Assembly: GCF_017308975.1 (NCBI RefSeq)
Contig: NZ_JADWPD010000020.1
Location: 62,001 to 126,000 of the forward strand
DNA from: Amycolatopsis sp. MtRt-6
GTDB lineage: Bacteria; Actinomycetota; Actinomycetes; Mycobacteriales; Pseudonocardiaceae
DNA: 64,000 bases
Reading direction: 5' to 3'
Positions within the stretch are counted from its first letter, which is position 1; the number at the start of each line of letters is the position of its first letter. The notes beneath the pieces are model-generated. The model had not been told where the DNA came from, did no database searches, and saw only the letters and a list, made by a program, of their open reading frames with translations. A program made the translations under genes and the position numbers. Below, one piece after another: positions 9,201 through 15,853 of the stretch.

Positions 9201-10172
9201 ACGTTCGTGGCGGTGGACGCCCGGGAAGACCCGGTCGAGCGCCGTACGCACCCAGGCCAGCTCGGCGTCGTTCACGGTCATCGCTTCGATCGTGAGCGAA
9301 CGGTTCGTCCCCTCGTACTGACCGACGAAGCCGTCCGACTGCAACCAGCCCGCCAGCGCGGCTTCGGCGATGTCGGTTTCCCGGATCTCCTCCTCGCCGA
9401 ACGCGCTGCGGCGGTGCCATTCGAGCTGGTCTCCGACCCGCAGCTCGCCGGCGGGCACGAACTTCCCGCCGCCCGCGCTCGCACGCCACACGAGGTGGTC
9501 GGCCGTGACGTCGAGGACGTGGCCCGACTTCGTCGTGACCCGCAGGACTTCCTTGTTGCCGTTCGCCTTGGTGGCGACGACCTTGGTCAGCCCGTGCGCG
9601 TCGTAGACCTTGGCACCCACGGCGTTCAGCTCTACGAAGCGGCCGATCGGCACGGCGCCGCCGGGCGTGCTCACCAGGGCGTCGTACGGCTGGCAGGCGC
9701 TGACCTGCTGCTTCGACGGCGTGCCGACGTTGAACCAGACCGGGGAGTTGAAGCTGAAGACCTGGTGCAGCAGCATCCAGGTGAGTTCGTGCTCGAAGAT
9801 CTCGAGGTCCTGCGGGGTGGCGAAGTAGCCGTGGTCGCGCGCGGCCTTGACGTAGGTGTGCACGACCCGGTCGATGAGCTGCTTGAGGCTGCGCTCGCGC
9901 TGCGGGCTGCCGACGGCGCCGCGGAAGTACTTGCTGGTGACGATGTTAGTGGCGTTGACCGACCAGAACTCGGGGAACTCGACGCCGCGCTGCTCGAAGT
10001 TGACCGAGCCGTCGCGCCAGTTGGTCATGACGACGTCCCGCTGCTCCCAGGTGACCTGGTCGTACGGGTGCTGGCCCTCGGTCGTGAAGACGCGCTGCAC
10101 ACTCAGCCCGCCGGCGGCCTTGCTCTTCTTGCCGGCGGCCGCGCGGGCCCCCGTTCCCACGGTTTCCGTCAT
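6291..10172 (-). CDS. nrdJ: Adenosylcobalamin-dependent ribonucleotide reductase with intein
   Basis: A 1293-codon reading frame for class II (B12-dependent) ribonucleoside-diphosphate reductase, which makes deoxyribonucleotides without oxygen. After removal of the intein (residues 160-515) the enzyme is about 937 residues, normal for actinobacteria. Visible features are SCNLASLNL with NPCSEY in the active-site barrel, PTGTIGFMMDCDTTGIEP, a C-terminal CxxC (LCMTCGTKM) and a further cysteine-rich tail (CYACEGC) that recycles the active-site disulfide. GGGAGAGGG precedes the ATG by 8 bases. It follows nrdR with a 30-bp gap, so the two form an operon in which NrdR represses nrdJ. The gene ends at a bidirectional terminator. 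Confidence 0.96.
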   Translation of the reverse strand: MTETVGTGARAAAGKKSKAAGGLSVQRVFTTEGQHPYDQVTWEQRDVVMTNWRDGSVNFEQRGVEFPEFWSVNATNIVTSKYFRGAVGSPQRERSLKQLIDRVVHTYVKAARDHGYFATPQDLEIFEHELTWMLLHQVFSFNSPVWFNVGTPSKQQVSACQPYDALVSTPGGAVPIGRFVELNAVGAKVYDAHGLTKVVATKANGNKEVLRVTTKSGHVLDVTADHLVWRASAGGGKFVPAGELRVGDQLEWHRRSAFGEEEIRETDIAEAALAGWLQSDGFVGQYEGTNRSLTIEAMTVNDAELAWVRTALDRVFPGVHRHERAVETQDEALDCRRTRLYGHVLENFVETWGLRARGVDMKVPEFLHTAPLPVVAAYLRSIFQAEGYVSARERSTLVALDMIGEDLVRGLQQLLARFGIFARVGRKKESRPNRHDLWGIRIQNAGDRRIFADEIGFIDPVKTAKLEASFEKPGLPAHERKRLEIAAIESRGEMPVYDIQTESGEYLSGNLRVHNCFILAVDDTMESILNWYREEGLIFKGGSGAGLNLSRIRSSKELLTSGGTASGPVSFMRGADASAGTIKSGGATRRAAKMVVLDVDHPDIEEFIQTKAREEEKIKVLRDAGFDMDLSGADISSVQYQNANNSVRVSDEFMQAVENGTDFGLRARLTGEVIDRTDAKKLFRTMAQAAWECADPGIQYDGTINDWHTCPESGRITASNPCSEYMHLDNSSCNLASLNLLKFVTREGNFDARLFARAVEFVITAMDISICFADFPTEPIADTTRKFRQLGIGYANLGALLMALGHAYDSDGGRALAAAITSLMTGVSYRRSAELAQVVGAYEGYARNAEAHQRVMRKHAAANELVRTYHANDAAVRALATEEWQKGIEIGVKHGWRNAQASVLAPTGTIGFMMDCDTTGIEPDFSLVKFKKLVGGGSMQIVNQTVPRALEALGYPAEQVEAIVEYVAQHGHVVDAPGLRPEHYEVFDCAVGERSIAPMGHVRMMAAVQPFLSGAISKTVNMPESATVEEVEEIYFQGWKLGLKALAIYRDNCKVGQPLSTAKKESAAAEPEKVVEYRPVRKRLPKKRPSQTVSFTVGGAEGYLTAGSYPDDGLGEIFVKLGKQGSTLAGVMDAFSMSISVGLQHGIPLEFYVSKFSNLRFEPAGMTDDPDIRIATSVMDYLFRRLALDYLPYEKRSQLGILSADERSAEVEATYGNPGVDLEALQSTVDASPEPHADAPEHPHREAQTTTELMELRLGKAADAPLCMTCGTKMRPAGSCYACEGCGATSGCS
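6483..6495. repeat. TCCACWGTGGA palindrome (site 2)
   Basis: GTCCACTGTGGAC inside nrdJ; read as STVD with the rare Thr codon ACA. Confidence 0.7.
8628..9695 (-). other. Intein with LAGLIDADG endonuclease inside nrdJ
   Basis: The coding segment for residues 160-515 interrupts the conserved junction QQVSA / CFILAVDD of class II ribonucleotide reductase. It begins with Cys1 (CQPYDALVSTPGG) and ends with His-Asn (RVHN) followed by Cys+1, the residues needed for protein splicing. Block B is seen as DVTADHLVW and block F as MPVYDIQTESGEY. Two LAGLIDADG-like motifs, ALAGWLQSDGF and VAAYLRSIFQAEGY, mark a homing endonuclease domain. At 356 residues it is a full-length rather than mini intein. Splicing should restore a continuous reductase; endonuclease activity is inferred only. 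Confidence 0.95.
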
Positions 10173-10202
10173 CGGTTGAACCCTCTCCCGCAGCGGGACG
10201 GC

Positions 10203-10697
10203 TCAGTCGCCGTCTTCGCGCTGATCGCTGACCTTCTGGGCAGCAGCACCCGCCATGGCCTCACGGAGATCGGCGATTTCCTTCTCGAAGTCTTCGACCG
10301 AGGAGAAGGAGCGGTAGACACTGGCGAACCGGAGGTAGGCGACCCCGTCGAGCTCACGCAGCGGGCCCAGGATGGCCAGGCCGACCTCGTGGCTCGGGAT
10401 CTCCGCCAGCCCGGCGGAGCGGATCGACTCCTCCACGCGCTGCGCGAGCTGCTGCAGCGCGTCGTCGTCGACCGGCCTGCCCTGGCAGGCGCGGCGGACG
10501 CCGCTCACCACCTTGTCCCGGCTGAACTGCTCGGTGACCCCGGACCGCTTGACGACGGCCAGCACCATCGTCTCCGAAGTCGTGAACCGCCGTCCGCACG
10601 ACGCGCACGAGCGCCGCCTGCGGATCGCCTGGCCTTCATCCACCTCTCGGGAGTCGACGACCCGAGAGTCCGCATGCCGGCAGAACGGGCACCGCAT
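10203..10697 (-). CDS. nrdR: Transcriptional repressor NrdR
   Basis: A 164-residue regulator of ribonucleotide reductase genes. The N-terminal zinc ribbon has two cysteine pairs (RCPFC near residue 3 and CASCGRRF near 31), and an ATP-cone domain follows ([20 protein letters not shown], 47-66) that senses ATP/dATP. The start at ATG 10697 is chosen because NrdR proteins begin MRCPFC; a longer frame upstream adds unconserved residues. It is immediately upstream of nrdJ and should be co-transcribed with it. Confidence 0.96.
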   Translation of the reverse strand: MRCPFCRHADSRVVDSREVDEGQAIRRRRSCASCGRRFTTSETMVLAVVKRSGVTEQFSRDKVVSGVRRACQGRPVDDDALQQLAQRVEESIRSAGLAEIPSHEVGLAILGPLRELDGVAYLRFASVYRSFSSVEDFEKEIADLREAMAGAAAQKVSDQREDGD

Positions 10698-11164
10698 CCG
10701 CCGATCACCTTCCCCTCCAAGTCGGCCGCCCCGGTCGACGCCCCGCGGCCACCACGCATCCGGCGCACCTGGTGATCGTTTTGTGGACATCCGGTGGGTA
10801 AAGCCGACCAGCTGTGGACAACTGCTGCCCAGTCTACCCCAACCTGTGGACCAACTACAGCGGTGTAACTACTACATATAGCGGCGAAGGGTAGAACTCG
10901 GCGGGAGGGTGCGCAAGCGGCACGCCGGACGCGATCCCCGCCCGGGTGAGGTCTCGGCGGTCCGGTTGCGACGGGTGGAACACCCGTGGCCGGGAGCCGG
11001 GGTGCCGGGGCGAGGACGTCACGGTAGCGCCCCCCAGGTGGACCGGCTCGGCGGGCACCGGGCAGCGGAAAACACGGGAAGACGGAGGCGCCGCTTCCGG
11101 ACGGCCGCAGGTTCACCGAGGCGAGTGATCTTCGAAGGCACCGCCAGGAGCCGGGGGACGGCAG
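10698..11164. other. Long intergenic stretch upstream of nrdR
   Basis: There is no convincing gene in these 467 bp. The nrdR-proximal part (10782-10885) is less GC-rich and carries three TGTGGAC sites and the AT-rich segment ACTACATATAG, so it is the probable nrdR-nrdJ promoter. A weak similarity of CTACATATAG to an NrdR box is noted but not convincing. The remaining GC-rich part towards the LysM gene shows only short hairpins such as GGGTGGAACACCC near 10976. No cobalamin riboswitch core was recognised. Confidence 0.6.
10782..10851. promoter_or_regulatory. Three phased TGTGGAC sites (DnaA-box-like) upstream of nrdR
   Basis: TGTGGAC occurs at 10782-10788, 10813-10819 and 10845-10851, spaced 31 and 32 bp, about three helical turns. 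The middle copy, TGTGGACAA, is the exact complement of the actinobacterial DnaA box TTGTCCACA; the outer two differ at the last bases. Regular phasing in the nrdR-nrdJ promoter suggests protein binding on one DNA face. Confidence 0.45.
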
Positions 11165-11638
11165 TCACGGCGCGGGCGCGGCGGCCGGGTCCGCGACCGG
11201 GACCGTCAGCGGCAGCCCGGGCACCAGGACGGCTTGGTCCAGCCGGTTCAGCTCCTTGATCCGGGCGACGACCGCGCCCGGATCGCTGTCCGGCGCGAAG
11301 CGGGCGGCCAGCGAAGCGAGCGTGTCGCCCTGGCCGACGGACACCGTCGCGGTCCGCTCGGGCACCGGGGCGCCGGACGCGCCGCTCCCCAGAAGACCCA
11401 GCCCCGCGATCATGAGGCAGCTTCCGACGGCGAGCGCCACCAGCCACGGCCACCGCACCGATACCCGCCGCGGCGCCGCGCAGGGCGCGCCGGCCGATCG
11501 GCGGCCCGCCACCACCTTCGCGCGTGTCGGCGGGCGGTGCACCTCGCCGCGGCGCCCGCGCAGGAGGCGCACCGGCCGGAGTGGTGCCGGGACCGGGGTC
11601 GCCGGGCGCACGTGCCCGCGTTCGGCCAGAATGGACAT
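11165..11638 (-). CDS. LysM-domain membrane-anchored protein next to lexA
   Basis: A 157-residue protein with a basic N-terminal cytoplasmic part, one membrane segment (about residues 65-85, [20 protein letters not shown]) and a C-terminal LysM domain (about 98-145, [17 protein letters not shown]) that binds peptidoglycan. The same divergent arrangement with lexA occurs in mycobacteria (the Rv2719c position) and is analogous to Bacillus YneA, an SOS-induced division inhibitor. ATG 11638 is chosen because AGGAGG lies 5 bases upstream. Two LexA-box-like sequences lie 66-97 bp before the start, so induction by DNA damage and a role in delaying cell division are likely but inferred. Confidence 0.85.
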   Translation of the reverse strand: MSILAERGHVRPATPVPAPLRPVRLLRGRRGEVHRPPTRAKVVAGRRSAGAPCAAPRRVSVRWPWLVALAVGSCLMIAGLGLLGSGASGAPVPERTATVSVGQGDTLASLAARFAPDSDPGAVVARIKELNRLDQAVLVPGLPLTVPVADPAAAPAP

Positions 11639-11703
11639 CCGAACCTCCTCGAAACCCTGGTGTCCGCCCGTTTCCCGGACCGGGAGCGGCCCGTGGATCA
11701 AGG

Positions 11704-11735
11704 TCGAACAGGCGTTCTATCGAACGCTCGTGCGA
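11704..11735. promoter_or_regulatory. Two tandem LexA (SOS) boxes
   Basis: TCGAACAGGCGTTCTA (11704-11719) and TCGAACGCTCGTGCGA (11720-11735) abut each other. Each matches the actinobacterial SOS box TCGAAC-N4-GTTCGA with one mismatch. They lie closest to the LysM gene and should repress it. Confidence 0.8.
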
Positions 11736-11783
11736 AGGTCTACCACCTACCACCGACAAAATCGAGCGGACACGGCGTGTCGA

Positions 11784-11799
11784 TCGAACAGATGTTTGA
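11784..11799. promoter_or_regulatory. LexA (SOS) box of lexA
   Basis: TCGAACAGATGTTTGA matches TCGAAC-N4-GTTCGA with one mismatch. It overlaps the -35 element of the proposed lexA promoter, consistent with autorepression. Confidence 0.85.
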
Positions 11800-11824
11800 A
11801 ATCGTCGTGCCCGGGGGCTAACGT
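11796..11824 (+). promoter_or_regulatory. Probable lexA promoter
   Basis: TTGAAA (11796-11801), a 17-bp spacer, then TAACGT (11819-11824) fit a housekeeping sigma promoter reading towards lexA. The SOS box overlaps the -35. A 21-bp palindrome (GGCATCTGCC at 11835-11844, centre G, GGCAGATGCC at 11846-11855) follows in the leader; its role is unknown. Confidence 0.65.
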
Positions 11825-11930
11825 CGGTGACCAGGGCATCTGCCGGGCAGATGCCGCCGGCGAGCTGCCCGCACCCGGCGGGCGGCGGCCGGCGCGCGAT
11901 ACGTGCAGCGAACGTCTGGGAGGCGACGCA

Positions 11931-12656
11931 GTGGCGAAGGAGAACAAGGCGGGCAGGACCAGCGGGTCCCCCGGCGGCTCGGGCAAGGTGCACGCCATGC
12001 CCGAGGTGTACGACGTGGACGAGACCCTCACCGTCCGCCAGCAGCAGGTGCTCGACGTGATCCGCACGTGGGTGAGCCGGTTCGGCTACCCGCCGAGCGT
12101 GCGCGAAATCGGCGAGGCGGTCGGGCTGACGTCGACGTCGTCGGTCTCGCACCAGCTGCGCGCGCTGCAGCGCAAGGGCTACCTGCGCCGGGACGCGAAC
12201 CGGCCGCGCGCGGTCGGCGTGCTCGCGGCGACCGACGACAACCCCATGGGCATCGAGATGGACCAGCAGCCGGTCATGCCGAAGGCGGCGTACGTGCCGC
12301 TGGTCGGCCGGATCGCCGCCGGTGGCCCGGTGCTGGCCGAACAGGCCATCGAGGACGTCTTCCCGCTGCCGCGGGAGATCGTCGGCGAGGGCGAGCTGTT
12401 CCTGCTGAAGGTCACCGGCGACTCGATGGTCGACGCGGCCATCACCGACGGCGACTGGGTCGTGGTCCGGCAGCAGCCGGACGCGGACAACGGCGAGATC
12501 GTCGCGGCGATGATCGACGGCGAGGCCACGGTCAAGACGTTCAAGCGCAAGGGCGGCCACATCTGGCTGATGCCGCACAACGAGGCGTACGAGCCGATCC
12601 CCGGCGACGACGCCACCGTGCTCGGCAAGGTCGTCGCGGTCCTGCGCCGCCTTTGA
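11931..12656 (+). CDS. lexA: LexA repressor, SOS regulator
   Basis: A 241-residue SOS repressor. The N-terminal winged helix (about residues 32-95) contains [19 protein letters not shown] and binds SOS boxes. The C-terminal S24 peptidase domain shows the self-cleavage site Ala130-Gly131 (RIAAGGPV), catalytic Ser165 (GDSM) and Lys202 (ATVKTFKR). Activated RecA triggers cleavage. The GTG at 11931 is chosen because GGGAGG lies 7 bases upstream; upstream in-frame codons lie across the promoter. The N-terminal 25 residues before the winged helix are unusually Gly/Ser/Lys-rich, as often in actinobacteria. Confidence 0.97.
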   Translation: MAKENKAGRTSGSPGGSGKVHAMPEVYDVDETLTVRQQQVLDVIRTWVSRFGYPPSVREIGEAVGLTSTSSVSHQLRALQRKGYLRRDANRPRAVGVLAATDDNPMGIEMDQQPVMPKAAYVPLVGRIAAGGPVLAEQAIEDVFPLPREIVGEGELFLLKVTGDSMVDAAITDGDWVVVRQQPDADNGEIVAAMIDGEATVKTFKRKGGHIWLMPHNEAYEPIPGDDATVLGKVVAVLRRL

Positions 12657-12734
12657 GACGGCGCGATCCCGGGCTTTCGCACGGCCCGGGAGAACCACCG
12701 GATCGGATGATTTTCGGCTGTGGGGAGCCGAAGG

Positions 12735-13748
12735 TCAGCGGCGGGCGCGGCGACGCAGCTTGCTGAAGCCGAACCAGCCCAAACCGACCACCGCGAGCGT
12801 GATCCCGGCGGCAGGCAGGACGGGGAGCCCGGCTCCGTCCGCTGCCGAGCCGGACGACGCGCTCGTTCCGGTCGAGGTCGTTCCCTCCGCCGGTGCGCCG
12901 GACTGCGCGGCCAATGCCGCCGCGCCCCGCACCGTGCGGAGGGGCTGGCCCACGCCTTCGCTGCCGGAGAGCAACGTCCCGTCCGGGTCGAACGCGATCG
13001 CCTCGCCCTGCTTCTCCCCCGGCAACGGGATCCGCACGGGATTGCGCTGCAACGCCGCCAGCACGTCGCCGTCCGGAGCCGCGTACACGTACGCGTCCGT
13101 GTAGGTCCGCAGCGCGACCGCGCTGCCGTCGGCCATCGAAGCGCCGCCCGTCACCAGGACCGAGCCGATCGAGCCGACCGGGCCGCCCTGGGTGTCCGTC
13201 GTCGCGATCTTCACCGTGCCGACTTTCTCCAGCGTGGTCGGCCCCGGGCTCGTCAACGGCCCCGACGGCCGGTACACCTTGGCCTCGCCGAGGATGTCCT
13301 TGGTGATCAGGTACGGCGTGCCCGCCTTGTCCATGACCAGCGCTTCGGTGTCGTGCTGGCCGTCCGGGTACGTGAGCCGGTGCAGCGTGACCTTGCCTTC
13401 GGGACTCATCTCCAGCAGGGCGACCGTCAGCCGGCCCTTCTGGTTGTCGCCGGTGTCGGACAGCCACAGGCGCCCGTCGGGCGTGCGGGCCAGGTCCTCG
13501 ACGTCGAACGGGTCCGTGCGATCCGTCAGCACCTTCTGGACCTTGCAGTCCCGGCCCAGCACGAACACCTGGACCTTGCTGCCGCCGTCGTTGATCGCGT
13601 ACAGCTTGGACCCGTCGGAGACCAGGCCGGACAGCTCGCCGATGCGCGAGTCCTTCATCGTGCACAACGGCTCCGGAGCCGGAGCCGCCCAGGCGGGAAC
13701 CGCCCCGCCCAGCACGGCCATGAAGACAAACGCGACGACCCAGCGCAC
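12735..13748 (-). CDS. Secreted, membrane-anchored propeller-like protein
   Basis: A 337-residue exported protein of unknown function. It has an N-terminal signal peptide (RWVVAFVFMAVLGGAVPAWA), a body of repeated short beta-strand units with phrases such as KLYAINDGG, GRLWLSDTGDN and DTEALVMDKAG that look like a beta-propeller, a Ser/Thr/Gly-rich linker, and a C-terminal membrane helix followed by KLRRRARR. It is therefore probably anchored at the outer face of the membrane. The GTG at 13748 is chosen because GGAGG lies 9 bases upstream and because the longer frame runs into a terminator hairpin. Genes of this type lie near lexA/hflX in several actinobacteria, but no activity is known to me. 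Confidence 0.75.
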   Translation of the reverse strand: MRWVVAFVFMAVLGGAVPAWAAPAPEPLCTMKDSRIGELSGLVSDGSKLYAINDGGSKVQVFVLGRDCKVQKVLTDRTDPFDVEDLARTPDGRLWLSDTGDNQKGRLTVALLEMSPEGKVTLHRLTYPDGQHDTEALVMDKAGTPYLITKDILGEAKVYRPSGPLTSPGPTTLEKVGTVKIATTDTQGGPVGSIGSVLVTGGASMADGSAVALRTYTDAYVYAAPDGDVLAALQRNPVRIPLPGEKQGEAIAFDPDGTLLSGSEGVGQPLRTVRGAAALAAQSGAPAEGTTSTGTSASSGSAADGAGLPVLPAAGITLAVVGLGWFGFSKLRRRARR

Positions 13749-13756
13749 CCAGCCAC

Positions 13757-13795
13757 CTCCGTAGTGTGCGACCACTCCGGTCGCACACTACGGAG
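13757..13795 (-). terminator. Terminator of hflX
   Basis: A perfect 17-bp inverted repeat (CTCCGTAGTGTGCGACC and complement) with a 5-base loop ACTCC, just after the hflX stop at 13801. No long T-run follows, which is normal in actinobacteria. It abuts the start of the next gene on the same strand, so it probably isolates the two. Confidence 0.8.
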
Positions 13796-13800
13796 ACGTG

Positions 13801-15243
13801 TCAGGCCCTGGTCGAGTTGGTCTCGTACTCGCGCAAAGCCGCCGCGAGGTCCGGGCGGACCCGCACCAGCAGGCGCGTGCCCTCCTCGGCGTGCTCCTCT
13901 TCGAGGACCTCGCCGTCCGCGTGCGCCCGCGCGACCAGCTCGCCGCGCGAGTACGGCACGAGGACCTCGACCGTGACCTCCGGCCGCGGCAGGCGGTCGG
14001 CGATCACCTCGACGAGCTCCGGGATGCCCGCCCCGGTCCGCGCCGAGACCTGCACCGACCCGGCCAGCGCGTGCCGCAGGCGAGCCAGGCTGACCTCGTC
14101 GGACGCGTCGGTCTTGTTGATCACCAGCAGCTCCGGCGGGAGCGGCTCCTTGCGCTTGCGGGTGATCTCGCCGAGCACCTCGCGCACCGCGCTGACCTGC
14201 TCTTCGGGTGCCGGGTCGGACCCGTCCACCACGTGCACGAGCAGGTCCGCGTCGGCGGCCTCCTCCAGCGTTGAACGGAACGCGTCCACCAGCTGGTGCG
14301 GCAGGTGCCGCACGAACCCGACGGTGTCGGTCAGCGTGTAGCCGCGGCCGTCCGGCGTCGACGCGCGCCGGGTGGTCGGGTCGAGGGTGGCGAACAGCGC
14401 GTCCTCCACCAGCACCCCGGCCCCGGTCAGCGCGTTGAGCAGGCTCGACTTGCCGGCGTTGGTGTAGCCGACGATCGCCACGCTGGGCACCTCGTTGGCC
14501 AGCCGCCGCCCGCGCTTGGTCTCGCGGATGGTGTCCATGGCCGCGATCTCCCGGCGCAGCTTCGCCACACGCTTGTTGATCCGCCGCCGGTCGGTTTCGA
14601 GCTTGGTCTCACCGGGACCACGCAGGCCGACGCCGCCGTTCGCGCCGCCGGCGCGCCCACCGGCCTGCCGGGACAGCGAGGCACCCCACCCGCGCAGCCG
14701 CGGGATCAGGTACTGCAGCTGGGCCAGCTCGACCTGCGCCTTGCCCTCCTTGGACCGGGCGTGCTGGGCGAAGATGTCGAGGATCAGCGCGGTCCGGTCG
14801 ATGACCTTGACCTTGACCTTCTCCTCGAGCTGCCGCAGCTGGCCCGGCGAAAGCTCGCCATCGCAGATCACGGTGTCGGCGCCGGTGGAACCGACGATGT
14901 CGCGCAGCTCCCGCACCTTGCCCGAGCCGATGTAGGTGGCCGGGTCCGGCTTGGTCCGCCGCTGGATGAGGCCTTCGAGGACCTCCGAGCCCGCCGTCTC
15001 GGCCAGGCGCGCCAGCTCGGCCAGCGACGCCTCGGACTGCAGGGCCGTGCCCTCGGTCCACACGCCGACCAGCACGACGCGCTCGAGCCGCAGTTGCCGG
15101 TACTCGACCTCGGTGACGTCGTCCAGCTCCGTGGACAGTCCCCTGACCCGGCGCAGCGACGCGCGGTCTTCGAGCTCCATCTCGCCGGTCGACGGGTCGT
15201 ACAGGTCGTCGTCGTGGTCTTCGGTGTGTGTCAGTTCTGTCAT
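13801..15243 (-). CDS. hflX: GTPase HflX
   Basis: A 480-residue ribosome-associated GTPase that splits or rescues stalled 70S ribosomes. The N-terminal HflX domain (about residues 50-200) holds the glycine-rich GGRAGGANGGVGLRGPGETK segment. The G domain follows, with G1 GYTNAGKSSLLN, G3 DTVGFVRHLP and G4 NKTD all visible. GGAGG lies 4 bases before the ATG. The C-terminal part lacks any extra domain. In many actinobacteria hflX directly follows dapF; here the two are separated by a regulator/exporter/valS block. Confidence 0.95.
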   Translation of the reverse strand: MTELTHTEDHDDDLYDPSTGEMELEDRASLRRVRGLSTELDDVTEVEYRQLRLERVVLVGVWTEGTALQSEASLAELARLAETAGSEVLEGLIQRRTKPDPATYIGSGKVRELRDIVGSTGADTVICDGELSPGQLRQLEEKVKVKVIDRTALILDIFAQHARSKEGKAQVELAQLQYLIPRLRGWGASLSRQAGGRAGGANGGVGLRGPGETKLETDRRRINKRVAKLRREIAAMDTIRETKRGRRLANEVPSVAIVGYTNAGKSSLLNALTGAGVLVEDALFATLDPTTRRASTPDGRGYTLTDTVGFVRHLPHQLVDAFRSTLEEAADADLLVHVVDGSDPAPEEQVSAVREVLGEITRKRKEPLPPELLVINKTDASDEVSLARLRHALAGSVQVSARTGAGIPELVEVIADRLPRPEVTVEVLVPYSRGELVARAHADGEVLEEEHAEEGTRLLVRVRPDLAAALREYETNSTRA

Positions 15244-15285
15244 CGTGCCTCCATGTTCCCACGATTCGCCGCGGGAACCGAACTA

Positions 15286-15789
15286 TTACGTGCTGGGATA
15301 GGTGGCGAGGTAGATCGCGGTGCGCTCGGCGCCGGGACGGCGGGGACGCGCGCGGAACTCCTCGAGCAGGGCGTTGAGCCGGGTTTCCAGCTCCGCCCGC
15401 TCCTCGGGGGCCACCTGGACGACGAGGCGTGTCTGGTGCACGCCGTCGAAACCTGTCTCGGCGATCTCGGCCAGATACGCCTCGAGCATCGCCTGGTCCA
15501 AGCCCTTGTCACCGCATGAGTCGAGTGTCCACGAAAGCCCGGTCGAAAGATACGGAATTTCCCGGGCGCCCCGTGCCCCGCGGCGCGGCGGCTGCGCGGC
15601 GAGGAAGCCGGTGTCGACGAGCTTGCGCACGTGGTGCAGCGTCGTCGCCGGATCCCGGCCCAGCCTTTCGGCCAGCTCCTTGTTCGTCAGCGCCTCCGAA
15701 AAAGTCAACCGGATGATGCGCAGCCGTATTCCGGAGGCCAGCGCGGCGGCCTCGGCTTCGGTCGCGGGACGTCGTTTCTCGGGGGGCAC
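15286..15789 (-). CDS. ArsR-type winged-helix regulator
   Basis: A 167-residue regulator. An N-terminal winged helix (about residues 8-65) contains LTNKELAERLGRDPATTLHHVRKLVDTGFL, typical of ArsR-like repressors. The C-terminal 90 residues are helical and unrecognised. The GTG at 15789 is chosen because the domain starts right after it; it has no ribosome site, and TAGGCT lies close upstream, so a leaderless transcript is possible. It is divergent from an MFS exporter across 64 bp that hold a perfect inverted repeat, so it probably represses the exporter and itself in response to the exported compound. Confidence 0.8.
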   Translation of the reverse strand: MPPEKRRPATEAEAAALASGIRLRIIRLTFSEALTNKELAERLGRDPATTLHHVRKLVDTGFLAAQPPRRGARGAREIPYLSTGLSWTLDSCGDKGLDQAMLEAYLAEIAETGFDGVHQTRLVVQVAPEERAELETRLNALLEEFRARPRRPGAERTAIYLATYPST

Positions 15790-15810
15790 GCGGGACAGCC
15801 TAGAGCGAAC

Positions 15811-15834
15811 AGTGATTGACAGTTTCCAATCACT
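15811..15834. promoter_or_regulatory. Inverted-repeat operator overlapping the exporter promoter
   Basis: AGTGATTG and CAATCACT form perfect 8-bp arms around an 8-base centre. A consensus -35 TTGACA (15816-15821) reading towards the MFS gene lies inside the repeat, so a bound repressor would block RNA polymerase. Confidence 0.7.
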
Positions 15835-15853
15835 CCCGCCACACTCGGGGACC

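Noticed and set aside
6441-10775. Open frame of about 1444 codons on the plus strand opposite nrdR-nrdJ
   Set aside because: Arg/Val-rich translation with no domain; it mirrors the codon bias of the real genes on the other strand. Similar long antisense frames opposite the dual-GH43 gene, valS and the STAND gene were rejected for the same reason.
10851-10885. Possible NrdR box at ACTACATATAGCGG
   Set aside because: Only the AT-rich centre resembles the NrdR consensus; the ACAC/GTGT ends are missing and no clear second box is present.
10698-11164. Cobalamin riboswitch for the B12-dependent reductase
   Set aside because: No B12-box core or conserved helices could be recognised, and class II nrdJ operons in actinobacteria are not usually controlled that way.
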